From assembly GCF_000270245.1 (NCBI RefSeq), contig NC_015635.1:4588001-4652000 (forward strand): a stretch of DNA of 64,000 nt, written 5' to 3'. The DNA is from Microlunatus phosphovorus NM-1. GTDB lineage: Bacteria > Actinomycetota > Actinomycetes > Propionibacteriales > Propionibacteriaceae. The translations under genes and the position numbers were made by a program. Every line of letters starts with the position of its first letter. Positions within the stretch are counted from its first letter, which is position 1. Shown here piece by piece: positions 34,396 to 42,473 of this stretch. The notes beneath the pieces were generated by a model. It was not told the origin of the DNA and searched no databases. It worked only from the letters and a program-made list of their open reading frames with translations.

Positions 34396-36606
34396 ATGAG
34401 CGACCACCAGCAGCACAGCAACCCCGACCACGTCACGCACGACGAGCACGCCGGCCACCAGCACCACGGTCAACCTGCCGATCAGGCGGGCCATCCCGCC
34501 GCCCCGACCGGGCAACCCACCCGTGGTGGGCACTCAGAGCACGGCGGGGACGCCGGTCATGGCGGTCATGGGGATCACGTCGGCCAGTTCCGCCGGTTGT
34601 TCTGGATCATGCTGGTGGTGGCGGTCCCGGTGATCGTGTTCTCGGGCATGTTCGCCATGCTGTTGGGCTATCAGCTGCCCGCTCCGTCATGGATCGGCTG
34701 GATCTCGCCGGTGCTCGGCACCGTCATGTATGCCTGGGGTGGGAAGCCGTTCCTGACCGGTGCGATAGGCGAGATCAAGGGTCGGCAGCCGGGGATGATG
34801 CTGTTGATCGCGCTGGCGATCACGGTCGCCTTCCTCGCCTCCTGGGGCGCCAGCCTCGGCGTGCTGCACCACGAGCTGGACTTCTGGTGGGAGCTGGCGC
34901 TGCTGATCGTGATCATGCTGCTCGGTCACTGGATCGAGATGCGATCCCTGGCCCAGACCACCTCCGCGCTCGACTCGCTGGCCGCGCTGTTGCCGGACGA
35001 GGCCGAACGGGTGAGCGGCGACGGCACCGAGCTGGTCGCACCCGCCGATCTCCGGCTCGGTGACGTGGTCGTGGTCCGGCCAGGTGGCCGGGTCCCGGCC
35101 GACGGCAGCATCCGGTCCGGCTCGGCCAGCATGGACGAGTCGATGATCACCGGCGAGTCGAAGCCGGTCCACCGCGGCGAAGGCGACCCGGTCGTCGCCG
35201 GCACTGTCGCGACCGACTCCGGACTACGGGTGGAGATCACCGCCGTCGGCGAGGACACCGCCCTGGCCGGCATCCGACGGCTGGTCAGCGACGCGCAGAG
35301 TTCCTCCTCTCGGGCGCAGCGGATCGCCGACCGGGCCGCGGCGTTGCTGTTCTGGTTCGCACTGGGCGCCGGCGCGATCACAGCGATCGTATGGACCCTG
35401 GTCGGGCTGCCCGACGAGGGTGTGGTCCGCACCATCACAGTGCTGGTGATCGCCTGCCCGCACGCTCTGGGTCTGGCCATTCCACTGGTGGTCTCGATCG
35501 CCACCGAGCGCGCCGCCCGCGGCGGCGTCCTGGTCAAGGACCGGCTCGCGCTGGAATCGATGCGGACCGTCGACACGGTGCTGTTCGACAAGACCGGCAC
35601 GCTCACCAAGGGCCAACCCACGGTGACCGCGATCGAGCCGATCCCCGGCGGGGAGTGGAGTGCAGGTGAGGTGCTGCGGCTGGCGGCGAGCGCCGAAGCC
35701 GACTCCGAGCACCCACTGGCCAAGGCCATCGTGGGCGCCGCCGGGCAGCGCGACCTGGGCCTCAGCCCGGCCAACGACTTCAGCTCCTCCCCTGCTGTGG
35801 GTGTCACCGCGACCGTCGACGGCCATCGGGTTCACGTCGGTGGACCGAATCTGCTGCAGGAGCAGGGGGCCGACGAACTGCCGATCGCCGACCAGTGGCG
35901 TACCGACGGTGCGATCATCCTGCATGTGCTGGTCGACGACCGGGTGGCCGGTGCACTCCGGCTGGCCGATGAGATCCGCAGCGAGTCCCGGCAGTCCGTC
36001 GCAGCGCTGCACGAGCGCAACGTCCAGGTGGTGATGATCACCGGCGACGCCGAGGCCGTCGCCGCATCGGTGGCGGCCGAGCTGGGCATCAACCGCTACT
36101 TCGCCGGCGTACGTCCAGAGGACAAGGCGGGCAAGGTCCAGCAGCTCCAGCACGAAGGCCGGCGGGTGGCCATGGTCGGGGACGGCGTCAACGACGCACC
36201 TGCACTGGCGCAGGCCGATGTCGGGATTGCGATCGGTGCCGGCACTGACGTGGCGATCGCCTCCGCCGGGGTGATCCTGGCCAGCGACAACCCGCGGTCG
36301 GTGCTCTCGGTGATCGAGTTGTCCAAGGCCAGCTACCGCAAGATGAAGCAGAACCTGTGGTGGGCGGCCGGCTACAACCTGATCTCGGTCCCGCTTGCCG
36401 CTGGGGTCTTGGCTCCGATCGGATTCGTGCTGCCCATGTCAGTCGGGGCGATACTCATGTCGCTGTCCACGATCGTCGTCGCCGCCAACGCCCAGCTGCT
36501 GCGCAGGCTGGACCTTCGGCCCGACACGATCGTGCCGGACCGGCACCGACCAACAGCCCCACCCGGCGTACGCGCCCTGAGATCGACGAGGCGTCCCCAG
36601 CGATGA
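34396..36606 (+). CDS. copB: CopB-type (P1B-3) copper P-type ATPase
   Basis: 736 aa. The N-terminus (about 1-60) is strongly His-rich (HQQHSN, HDEHAGHQHHG, HGGHGDH) instead of a CxxC domain. P-type motifs are in order: MITGES near 255, the membrane CPH triplet (VIACPHALG, about 355) that marks P1B-3 ATPases, DKTGTLTKG near 398, SEHPLAKA and [12 protein letters not shown]. It should export Cu(II)/Ag-like ions. GAGG precedes the ATG by 7 nt, and the promoter at 34311 carries a CsoR-type site. CPH and His-rich tail distinguish it from the CPC-type copA further down. Confidence 0.95.
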   Translation: MSDHQQHSNPDHVTHDEHAGHQHHGQPADQAGHPAAPTGQPTRGGHSEHGGDAGHGGHGDHVGQFRRLFWIMLVVAVPVIVFSGMFAMLLGYQLPAPSWIGWISPVLGTVMYAWGGKPFLTGAIGEIKGRQPGMMLLIALAITVAFLASWGASLGVLHHELDFWWELALLIVIMLLGHWIEMRSLAQTTSALDSLAALLPDEAERVSGDGTELVAPADLRLGDVVVVRPGGRVPADGSIRSGSASMDESMITGESKPVHRGEGDPVVAGTVATDSGLRVEITAVGEDTALAGIRRLVSDAQSSSSRAQRIADRAAALLFWFALGAGAITAIVWTLVGLPDEGVVRTITVLVIACPHALGLAIPLVVSIATERAARGGVLVKDRLALESMRTVDTVLFDKTGTLTKGQPTVTAIEPIPGGEWSAGEVLRLAASAEADSEHPLAKAIVGAAGQRDLGLSPANDFSSSPAVGVTATVDGHRVHVGGPNLLQEQGADELPIADQWRTDGAIILHVLVDDRVAGALRLADEIRSESRQSVAALHERNVQVVMITGDAEAVAASVAAELGINRYFAGVRPEDKAGKVQQLQHEGRRVAMVGDGVNDAPALAQADVGIAIGAGTDVAIASAGVILASDNPRSVLSVIELSKASYRKMKQNLWWAAGYNLISVPLAAGVLAPIGFVLPMSVGAILMSLSTIVVAANAQLLRRLDLRPDTIVPDRHRPTAPPGVRALRSTRRPQR

Positions 36607-36646
36607 CCCGCTGCCACCTCTGGGTCGAGCATGACGACCTTGTCGG

Positions 36647-36688
36647 ATACCCCATAGGGGTATAAGGTAGAGATACCCCCGAGGGGTA
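36647..36688 (+). promoter_or_regulatory. Tandem CsoR-type operators of the second copper promoter
   Basis: Operator 1, ATACCCCATAGGGGTAT (36647-36663), is a perfect 7-bp inverted repeat about ATA. Operator 2, TACCCCCGAGGGGTA (36674-36688), follows 10 bp later. A -10-like TATAAG/TAAGGT (36661-36668) overlaps the end of operator 1. They control copZ and the genes after it. Confidence 0.78.
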
Positions 36689-36722
36689 CGAGAGACATTT
36701 GCCAGAAGGGAACGATCAAGCG

Positions 36723-36935
36723 ATGAGCACGAGCGAGTACCAGGTGACCGGCATGAGCTGCGGGCACTGCGAGATGTCGATCCGGGAAGAGGTTGGCCAG
36801 CTGATCGGCGTACAGCGGATCGAGGTCAGCGCGGCCACCGGCACCCTGGTGGTGACCAGTTCGGAGCCGTTGTCCGACGCTGCCGTCTACGGGGCGGTCG
36901 AGGAGGCCGGATATTCAGCAGTGCGAGTGGCATGA
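36723..36935 (+). CDS. copZ: CopZ-like heavy-metal-associated (HMA) copper chaperone
   Basis: 70 aa, a single ferredoxin-like HMA domain with the metal motif GMSCGHC near residue 10-16. ATG 36723 has AGAAGGGA upstream. Such proteins carry Cu(I) in the cytosol to CsoR and to the CPC-type ATPase. It lies directly behind the twin CsoR-type operators, and its TGA overlaps the next ATG (ATGA). Confidence 0.93.
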   Translation: MSTSEYQVTGMSCGHCEMSIREEVGQLIGVQRIEVSAATGTLVVTSSEPLSDAAVYGAVEEAGYSAVRVA

Positions 36936-37873
36936 ACGCCGCCGGACGCCTCGGTGTCTACGGCGCCACTCTGGTGCTGATCTTCGGCGGCGCGTTCGCC
37001 GCCGGCTCGGCGTTCGTTCCGGACGCGACGGTCGCGGCCCGGCAGCAGCCGGCCCCATCCGGTCACGAGTCAACACAGCATGAGTCAACAGAGGCGGATA
37101 ACGGCGGCGGTGGGGAGCATTCCGCCGGCCAAGCCGAGACCGCAACACTCCGGGGACTGTCGCTGGTCCAGGACGACCTCGTCCTCGGCCCGGTGACCAC
37201 GCCGACGAAGGTCGGGAAGGCCGGTGAGCTGTCTTTCACCGTCCTCGGTGCCGACGACAAGCCGTTCACCGACTTCGCCGTATCGCACGAGAAGGAATTG
37301 CACCTGATCGTGGTTCGCAGCGACGGGCAGCGTTTCGAGCACGTGCACCCCACGATGGATCCGCAGACGGGGACCTGGTCGGTGCCGTGGACCTGGACCG
37401 AGGCGGGGACGTACCGGGTGTTCACCGACTTCGTACCCAACGGTGAGAACGCTCCGAATGTCACGCTGACCCGCACCGTCGAGGTGGCCGGCGACGTGAC
37501 GCCGCGACCAGCGACCGCGGTGCAGCGTACCGACACCGTCGGCGGCTACCAGGTGAGCCTCAGCGGCGACCTGGCCGCCGGGGAGTCACGCCAGCTGACC
37601 CTCGAGGTCACCCGGAACGGCCGGCCGGTCACCACGCTGCAGCCCTACCTGGGAGCCTTCGGGCACCTGGTCGCGCTGCGGGAGGGCGACCTGGCCTTCC
37701 TGCACGTGCATGCCGAAGGCGAGGACCCGGCGCCGGGGGCGACTGCCGGCCCGGCGATCTCCTTCGCCGCCGAGGCTCCGACGGCCGGACGCTATCTGCT
37801 CTACCTGGATTTCCAGGTCGACGGCACCGTGCACACCGCGTCGTTCGTGCTCGACGCCAGCAACCACAACTGA
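36932..37873 (+). CDS. Secreted/anchored His-motif protein of copper clusters
   Basis: 313 aa, coupled to copZ. An N-terminal membrane segment ([22 protein letters not shown]) is followed by a polar linker containing HESTQHEST and [10 protein letters not shown], then two beta domains. Each domain has an HxH-type site: [10 protein letters not shown] in the first and [12 protein letters not shown] in the second, with preceding HLIVV and GHLVAL strands. The domains resemble YtkA/CopC-like beta sandwiches. It probably binds copper outside the membrane, either for storage or hand-over; function is inferred from neighbours. It has no multicopper-oxidase motifs. Confidence 0.75.
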   Translation: MNAAGRLGVYGATLVLIFGGAFAAGSAFVPDATVAARQQPAPSGHESTQHESTEADNGGGGEHSAGQAETATLRGLSLVQDDLVLGPVTTPTKVGKAGELSFTVLGADDKPFTDFAVSHEKELHLIVVRSDGQRFEHVHPTMDPQTGTWSVPWTWTEAGTYRVFTDFVPNGENAPNVTLTRTVEVAGDVTPRPATAVQRTDTVGGYQVSLSGDLAAGESRQLTLEVTRNGRPVTTLQPYLGAFGHLVALREGDLAFLHVHAEGEDPAPGATAGPAISFAAEAPTAGRYLLYLDFQVDGTVHTASFVLDASNHN

Positions 37874-37904
37874 GCAACCACCAAGCAGGGAGAGGCGAGC
37901 ATGG

Positions 37905-40187
37905 ATGACCGAGTCGGCGGCTGAAGTCCAGCAGCTGGGGTCGAGCTATGAGCTGGAGATCGGCGGCATGACGTGCGCGTCGTGCGCGAACCGGATCGAA
38001 CGGAAGCTGAACAAGCTGGACGGTGTGACCGCTTCGGTCAACTACGCCACCGAGAAGGCGAAGGTCGAGGTCCCGGCCGGTTACGATCCGGCGCTGCTCA
38101 TCACCGAGGTCGAGAAGACCGGCTACACCGCCACCCTGCCAGCCCCCAAGAAGGTCTCGACAACCTCGGCCGGGGCGATCGGCACTGGCGAGGATGAGGT
38201 CGATCACGAGCTGGTGTCGCTGCGGAACCGGCTGATCGGGTCGGTCGTGCTGGCGGTGCCCGTCATCGTGCTGGCGATGCTTCCCGCACTGCAGTTCACC
38301 TACTGGCAGTGGGCCTCACTCGCCCTGGCCGCACCGGTGATCGTCTGGGGCGCCTGGCCGTTCCACAAGGCGGCCTGGACCAACCTGCGCCATGGCGCAG
38401 CGACCATGGACACCTTGATCTCGCTGGGCACCACGGCGGCGTTCCTGTGGTCGCTGTATGCGCTGTTCTTCGGCACTGCCGGCGAACCGGGCATGACCCA
38501 CCCCTTCGAGTTGACCGTCGCCCCCAGCGACGGTGCCGCCAACATCTACCTCGAGGTCGCGGCCGGGGTGACCATGTTCATCCTGGCGGGCCGCTATTTC
38601 GAGAAGCGGTCCAAACGGCAGGCGGGGGCCGCCCTGCGGGCCCTGCTGGAACTCGGCGCCAAGGAGGTCGCCGTCCTGCGGGGCGGCGTGGAGACGCTGA
38701 TCGGAGTCGAGGACCTGAGAGTGGGCGACGAGTTCATCGTCCGGCCCGGCGAGAAGATCGCCACCGACGGAGTGATCGTGACCGGTACGTCGGCGGTCGA
38801 CGCCTCGATGCTGACCGGGGAGTCGGTGCCGGTCGAGGTCGGTGTCGGCGACACCGTCACCGGTGCGACGGTCAACGCCGGTGGCCGGCTGGTGGTCCGC
38901 GCCACTCGGGTCGGCGCCGACACCCAGCTGGCGCAGATGGCGAAGCTGGTCGAGGACGCGCAGTCGGGCAAGGCCGAGGTGCAGCGACTTGCCGACCGGA
39001 TCTCCGGGGTGTTCGTGCCGATCGTGATCGCGATTGCGGTTGGCACACTCGGCGTGTGGTTGGGTGCCGGGTTCGGCACGACGGCCGCGTTCACGGCCGC
39101 GGTGGCGGTGCTGATCATCGCCTGCCCCTGCGCGTTGGGTCTGGCTACGCCGACCGCGCTGCTGGTCGGCACCGGTCGCGGCGCGCAACTCGGCATCTTG
39201 ATCAAGGGCCCCGAGGTGCTGGAGTCGACCCGAAAGATCGACACCGTCGTACTCGACAAGACCGGCACGGTGACCAGCGGCAAGATGACCCTGGTCGAGG
39301 TGCACACCGCCCCTGACACCGATCGAAGCGAGCTGCTACGGCTTGCCGGAGCGTTGGAGAACGCCTCCGAGCACCCGATTGCCAAGGCCATCGTGAAGGG
39401 GGCGGTCGAGGAGGTCGGGGCGCTGCCCACACCGGAGGACTTCGCCAACGTCGAAGGCAAGGGTGTGCAGGGCATCGTCGACGGGCACGCCGTGCTGGTC
39501 GGCCGGGAGACGTTGCTGGCCGAGTGGTCGCAGCAGCTGCCCGACGACCTGGCCGCGGCCAAGGCCGCCGCCGAGAGCGAGGGCAAGACGGCGGTCGCGG
39601 TCGGCTGGGACGGTCAGGCTCGCGGGGTGCTGGTGGTCGCGGACGCCGTCAAACCGACCAGTACGCAGGCCGTCGCCCAGCTGAAGGGCCTGGGGCTGAC
39701 CCCGATCCTGCTGACCGGTGACAACGAGACGGTGGCTCGGCAGATCGCCGCCGAGGTCGGCATCGACCGGGTCATCGCCGAGGTGCTGCCCGCAGGCAAG
39801 GTCGAGGTCGTGTCCCGGCTGCAGGCTGAGGGCAAGGTCGTGGCCATGGTCGGCGACGGCGTCAACGACGCCCCCGCCCTGGCCCAAGCCGATCTCGGTC
39901 TGGCGATGGGCAGCGGCACCGATGTGGCGATCGAGGCCTCCGACATCACCCTGGTCCGCGGTGATCTGCGCGCGGCCGCCGACGCGATTCGGCTGTCTCG
40001 CAGGACCCTGGGCACCATCAAGACCAATCTGTTCTGGGCGTTCGCGTACAACGTCGCCGCGATCCCGCTCGCCGCACTCGGTCTGCTGAACCCGATGCTG
40101 GCCGGTGCCGCGATGGCGTTCTCCAGCGTCTTCGTGGTCGGCAACAGCCTGCGACTGCGCAGCTTCCGGTCCAACGCCACGAACTGA
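37905..40187 (+). CDS. copA: CopA-type (P1B-1) Cu(I) P-type ATPase
   Basis: 760 aa from ATG 37905 with an AGGGAGAGG stretch upstream; a second ATG at 37901 is out of frame. It has one N-terminal HMA domain with GMTCASC (about 20-26), eight expected membrane helices, MLTGES near 305, the CPC triplet (ACPCALG, about 410), DKTGTVTSG near 452, SEHPIAKA and [10 protein letters not shown] near 650. It exports Cu(I) from the cytosol and completes a four-gene copper block with CopB, CopZ and the secreted His-motif protein. Motifs are all intact. Confidence 0.96.
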   Translation: MTESAAEVQQLGSSYELEIGGMTCASCANRIERKLNKLDGVTASVNYATEKAKVEVPAGYDPALLITEVEKTGYTATLPAPKKVSTTSAGAIGTGEDEVDHELVSLRNRLIGSVVLAVPVIVLAMLPALQFTYWQWASLALAAPVIVWGAWPFHKAAWTNLRHGAATMDTLISLGTTAAFLWSLYALFFGTAGEPGMTHPFELTVAPSDGAANIYLEVAAGVTMFILAGRYFEKRSKRQAGAALRALLELGAKEVAVLRGGVETLIGVEDLRVGDEFIVRPGEKIATDGVIVTGTSAVDASMLTGESVPVEVGVGDTVTGATVNAGGRLVVRATRVGADTQLAQMAKLVEDAQSGKAEVQRLADRISGVFVPIVIAIAVGTLGVWLGAGFGTTAAFTAAVAVLIIACPCALGLATPTALLVGTGRGAQLGILIKGPEVLESTRKIDTVVLDKTGTVTSGKMTLVEVHTAPDTDRSELLRLAGALENASEHPIAKAIVKGAVEEVGALPTPEDFANVEGKGVQGIVDGHAVLVGRETLLAEWSQQLPDDLAAAKAAAESEGKTAVAVGWDGQARGVLVVADAVKPTSTQAVAQLKGLGLTPILLTGDNETVARQIAAEVGIDRVIAEVLPAGKVEVVSRLQAEGKVVAMVGDGVNDAPALAQADLGLAMGSGTDVAIEASDITLVRGDLRAAADAIRLSRRTLGTIKTNLFWAFAYNVAAIPLAALGLLNPMLAGAAMAFSSVFVVGNSLRLRSFRSNATN

Positions 40188-40219
40188 TTTTCAGCCTCTC
40201 CGGAAACCCGTAGCCCTAG

Positions 40220-40241
40220 TATCTGCGTATAAATGCAGATA
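40220..40241 (+). promoter_or_regulatory. ArsR/SmtB-type operator overlapping the CDF promoter
   Basis: TATCTGC and GCAGATA form a perfect 7-bp inverted repeat separated by GTATAAAT, whose TATAAA could be the -10. It lies 41 bp upstream of the CDF ATG. Position and A/T-rich palindromic form fit a metal-responsive ArsR repressor. Confidence 0.65.
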
Positions 40242-40281
40242 GATTGATAGGGCCCCATTTCCCAACGGAAGCTGCACACAG

Positions 40282-41322
40282 ATGTCCGGCCACCGCCACG
40301 TCCACGAGCCCGGCGCTCACGAGGGTCATCACCACCCGACGGGTGTCAAGGGCTTCTTCCACGGCTTGTTCGTGCCACACAGCCATGACGCAGCCGACTC
40401 CATCGACGACGCTCTGGAGGCCAACCAGGAAGGTGTGCGTGCGCTGAAGATCAGCCTGCTGGTTCTCGCCGCGACCGCCGCCCTGCAGATCGTCGTCGTG
40501 GCAGTCAGCGGGTCGGTAGCACTCCTTGCCGACACCATCCACAACTTCTCCGATGCCCTGACCGCGGTGCCGCTGTGGGTGGCGTTCATTCTGGGGCGTC
40601 GGGTCGCCACCCGCCGCTACACCTTCGGGTTCGGTCGAGTCGAGGACCTGGCCGGTCTGTTCATCGTCGCGATGATCGCGATGTCGGCGGTGGTGGCGGG
40701 CTATGAGTCGATCCGCCGGTTCTTTGTGCCCCAGTCGGTCGAAAACCTCGGCTGGGTGCTCGTGGCGGGATTGATCGGTTTCGCCGGCAACGAGGTCGTC
40801 GCCACCTACCGGATCCGAGTGGGACGCCGGATCGGGTCCGCCGCGTTGGTCGCCGACGGCGTACACGCCCGGACCGACGGCTTCACCTCGCTTGCCGTGG
40901 TGGCGGGGGTGGTCGGCATCTGGCTCGGATTCCCCCTGGCTGACCCGATCGTCGGTCTGCTGATCAGCCTCGCGATCTTCGTGCTGCTGTTCGGCACGGC
41001 TCGCGACATCGGCCGTCGCCTCCTCGACGGCGTCGACCCCAACCTGGTCGACCAGGCCGAGCAGACCCTGTCAGCCGTGCCAGGCGTGGAAGCAGTCTCC
41101 GACACGCGCCTGCGCTGGCTGGGCCACCGGCTCAGCGTCGAAGCCACGATCACCACCGATCCGGACATGTCGGTCGCCGACTTCCACCAGATCGAGCACA
41201 TCGCTGACGCCGCCCTCCGCCACGCCATGGCCAGCATCGGCGTGGTCCGTCTGACGCCCGACGTCCACCGCGGGTCCGCAGAGTCGACATCGGAAGGGAT
41301 ACTGCTGAAGACCGAGTCCTAG
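40282..41322 (+). CDS. Cation diffusion facilitator (CDF) metal exporter
   Basis: 346 aa. A His-rich N-terminus (HRHVHEPGAHEGHHHP) precedes six membrane helices. The metal site is visible in helix 2 (LADTIHNFSDALT: His and Asp) and helix 5 (VADGVHARTDGFTS: Asp, His, Asp), and a cytosolic ferredoxin-like C-terminal domain follows (about 245-325, RLRWLGHRLSVEATI). In M. tuberculosis the CDF protein Rv2025c is controlled by the Ni/Co sensor KmtR; the adjacent ArsR gene here has KmtR-like residues, so Ni/Co or Zn export is more likely than copper. Substrate is inference. Confidence 0.92.
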   Translation: MSGHRHVHEPGAHEGHHHPTGVKGFFHGLFVPHSHDAADSIDDALEANQEGVRALKISLLVLAATAALQIVVVAVSGSVALLADTIHNFSDALTAVPLWVAFILGRRVATRRYTFGFGRVEDLAGLFIVAMIAMSAVVAGYESIRRFFVPQSVENLGWVLVAGLIGFAGNEVVATYRIRVGRRIGSAALVADGVHARTDGFTSLAVVAGVVGIWLGFPLADPIVGLLISLAIFVLLFGTARDIGRRLLDGVDPNLVDQAEQTLSAVPGVEAVSDTRLRWLGHRLSVEATITTDPDMSVADFHQIEHIADAALRHAMASIGVVRLTPDVHRGSAESTSEGILLKTES

Positions 41323-41375
41323 GACGTCCGGAATTGTTGTCCCGGCAGAGACAGGGACCGAGAGGACTTGACGAC

Positions 41376-41750
41376 ATGGCTCGTGAGGATGAGCAGCAGG
41401 GCGACGAGTCCGACGACGCCGACCTGGTCGCGCTGGCGGTGGAGATCTTCGCCATGCTCGCGGACCCGACCCGGGTCAAGATCATCCTGACGCTCATCGG
41501 TGGTGAAAGCTCGGTCAACAACCTCGCTGTCGCAGTCGGCAAGCCCTCGTCGGCTGTCTCCCAGCACCTCGCCAAACTCCGCCTGGCCCGTATTCTGCTC
41601 ACCCGCCAAGAAGGCAACCGGGTCTACTACCGGCTCGCCAACGAGCACGTCGCTCAACTCGTCACCGATGCCCTGCACCAGGCCGAGCACAGCATCGGGC
41701 ATCCCCGGCACCATGCCCGGCCGGTCATCCGAGAGGTTGAAAGCAGCTGA
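41376..41750 (+). CDS. ArsR/SmtB-family metal-sensing repressor, KmtR-like
   Basis: 124 aa from ATG 41376, with GAGAGGA upstream. It contains a winged helix (EIFAMLADPTRVKIILTLIGGESSVNNLAVAVGKPSSAVSQHLAKLRLARILLTRQEGNRVYYRL). There is no alpha3 Cys box (ELCVCD), so it is not an ArsR/CadC sensor. The alpha5 helix and tail read NEHVAQLVTDALHQAEHSIGHPRHHARP: taking the first His as 0, Glu is +13, His +14 and a His pair +21/+22, close to the KmtR His88, Glu101, His102, His110, His111 pattern. It likely represses the CDF gene at 40220-40241. It is 53 nt downstream of that gene. Confidence 0.85.
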   Translation: MAREDEQQGDESDDADLVALAVEIFAMLADPTRVKIILTLIGGESSVNNLAVAVGKPSSAVSQHLAKLRLARILLTRQEGNRVYYRLANEHVAQLVTDALHQAEHSIGHPRHHARPVIREVESS

Positions 41751-41807
41751 CCGCAACCGCTACCCGGTCGAGTGCTCCGACCTTCACAGAATCTGGCGCG
41801 TCGTCGA

Positions 41808-42473
41808 TCAGGACCCCAGACCGGCTTCTCGCGCCGCGATGATCGCAGCCGCGCGGTCGCGCAGCGAGAGCTTGGTGAGCACGTTCGCGACGTGATTGCG
41901 GACCGTCTTCGGACTCAGCACCAGCCGTCGCGAAATGGTGGCGTTGTCGAAGCCACGGGCTACCAGGTCCAGCACCTCGCGCTCCCGATCGGTGAGCTCG
42001 GGAAACGGTACGCGAACCGCGGCACGGCCGCCGACCACCTGGGCCATCGCCCGGGCGGCGACCTGTGCGCCCAGGATCATCTCGCCGTTGGCGACTGCCC
42101 GAACCGCGCGTTCGACCTCCTCCGGGGCTGCGGCCTTGAGCAGATATCCCCTCGCGCCGGCGCGGACGGCAGCGGCCACCGAGGTGTCGTCATCGCTCAT
42201 GGTGATCACCAGCACCGCGATCTCGGGGTGGCTGTGCGAGAGCCACCGAGTCAACTCGATGCCGGATTCATCCATGGCGTCAGCTGCGCCGTGGAGTTGC
42301 AGGTCCATCATCACCACCCGCGGTGGCGAGGCGATCGCTCGTTCGAGCTCGACCCGGTTCGCCGCCTGACCCGACACCTCGATGCCGGGCAGGGAGGACA
42401 GCAGACCGACCATGCCGAGTCGGAACACGGGGTGGTCGTCGACGACGACCACCGTGATCGCCTGATCGGTCAT
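41808..42473 (-). CDS. NarL/FixJ-type response regulator
   Basis: 221 aa. Receiver domain (VVVVDDHPVFRLGMVGLL, phospho-Asp in VVMMDLQLHG near 57, Lys near 113 in YLLKAAAPEE) and LuxR-type output (LTDREREVLDLVARGFDNATISRRLVLSPKTVRNHVANVLTKLSLRDRAAAI). The ATG overlaps the kinase stop (ATGA), so it forms a pair with the sensor gene upstream. Its targets are unknown. It converges on the ArsR gene with 57 bp between. Confidence 0.94.
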   Translation of the reverse strand: MTDQAITVVVVDDHPVFRLGMVGLLSSLPGIEVSGQAANRVELERAIASPPRVVMMDLQLHGAADAMDESGIELTRWLSHSHPEIAVLVITMSDDDTSVAAAVRAGARGYLLKAAAPEEVERAVRAVANGEMILGAQVAARAMAQVVGGRAAVRVPFPELTDREREVLDLVARGFDNATISRRLVLSPKTVRNHVANVLTKLSLRDRAAAIIAAREAGLGS

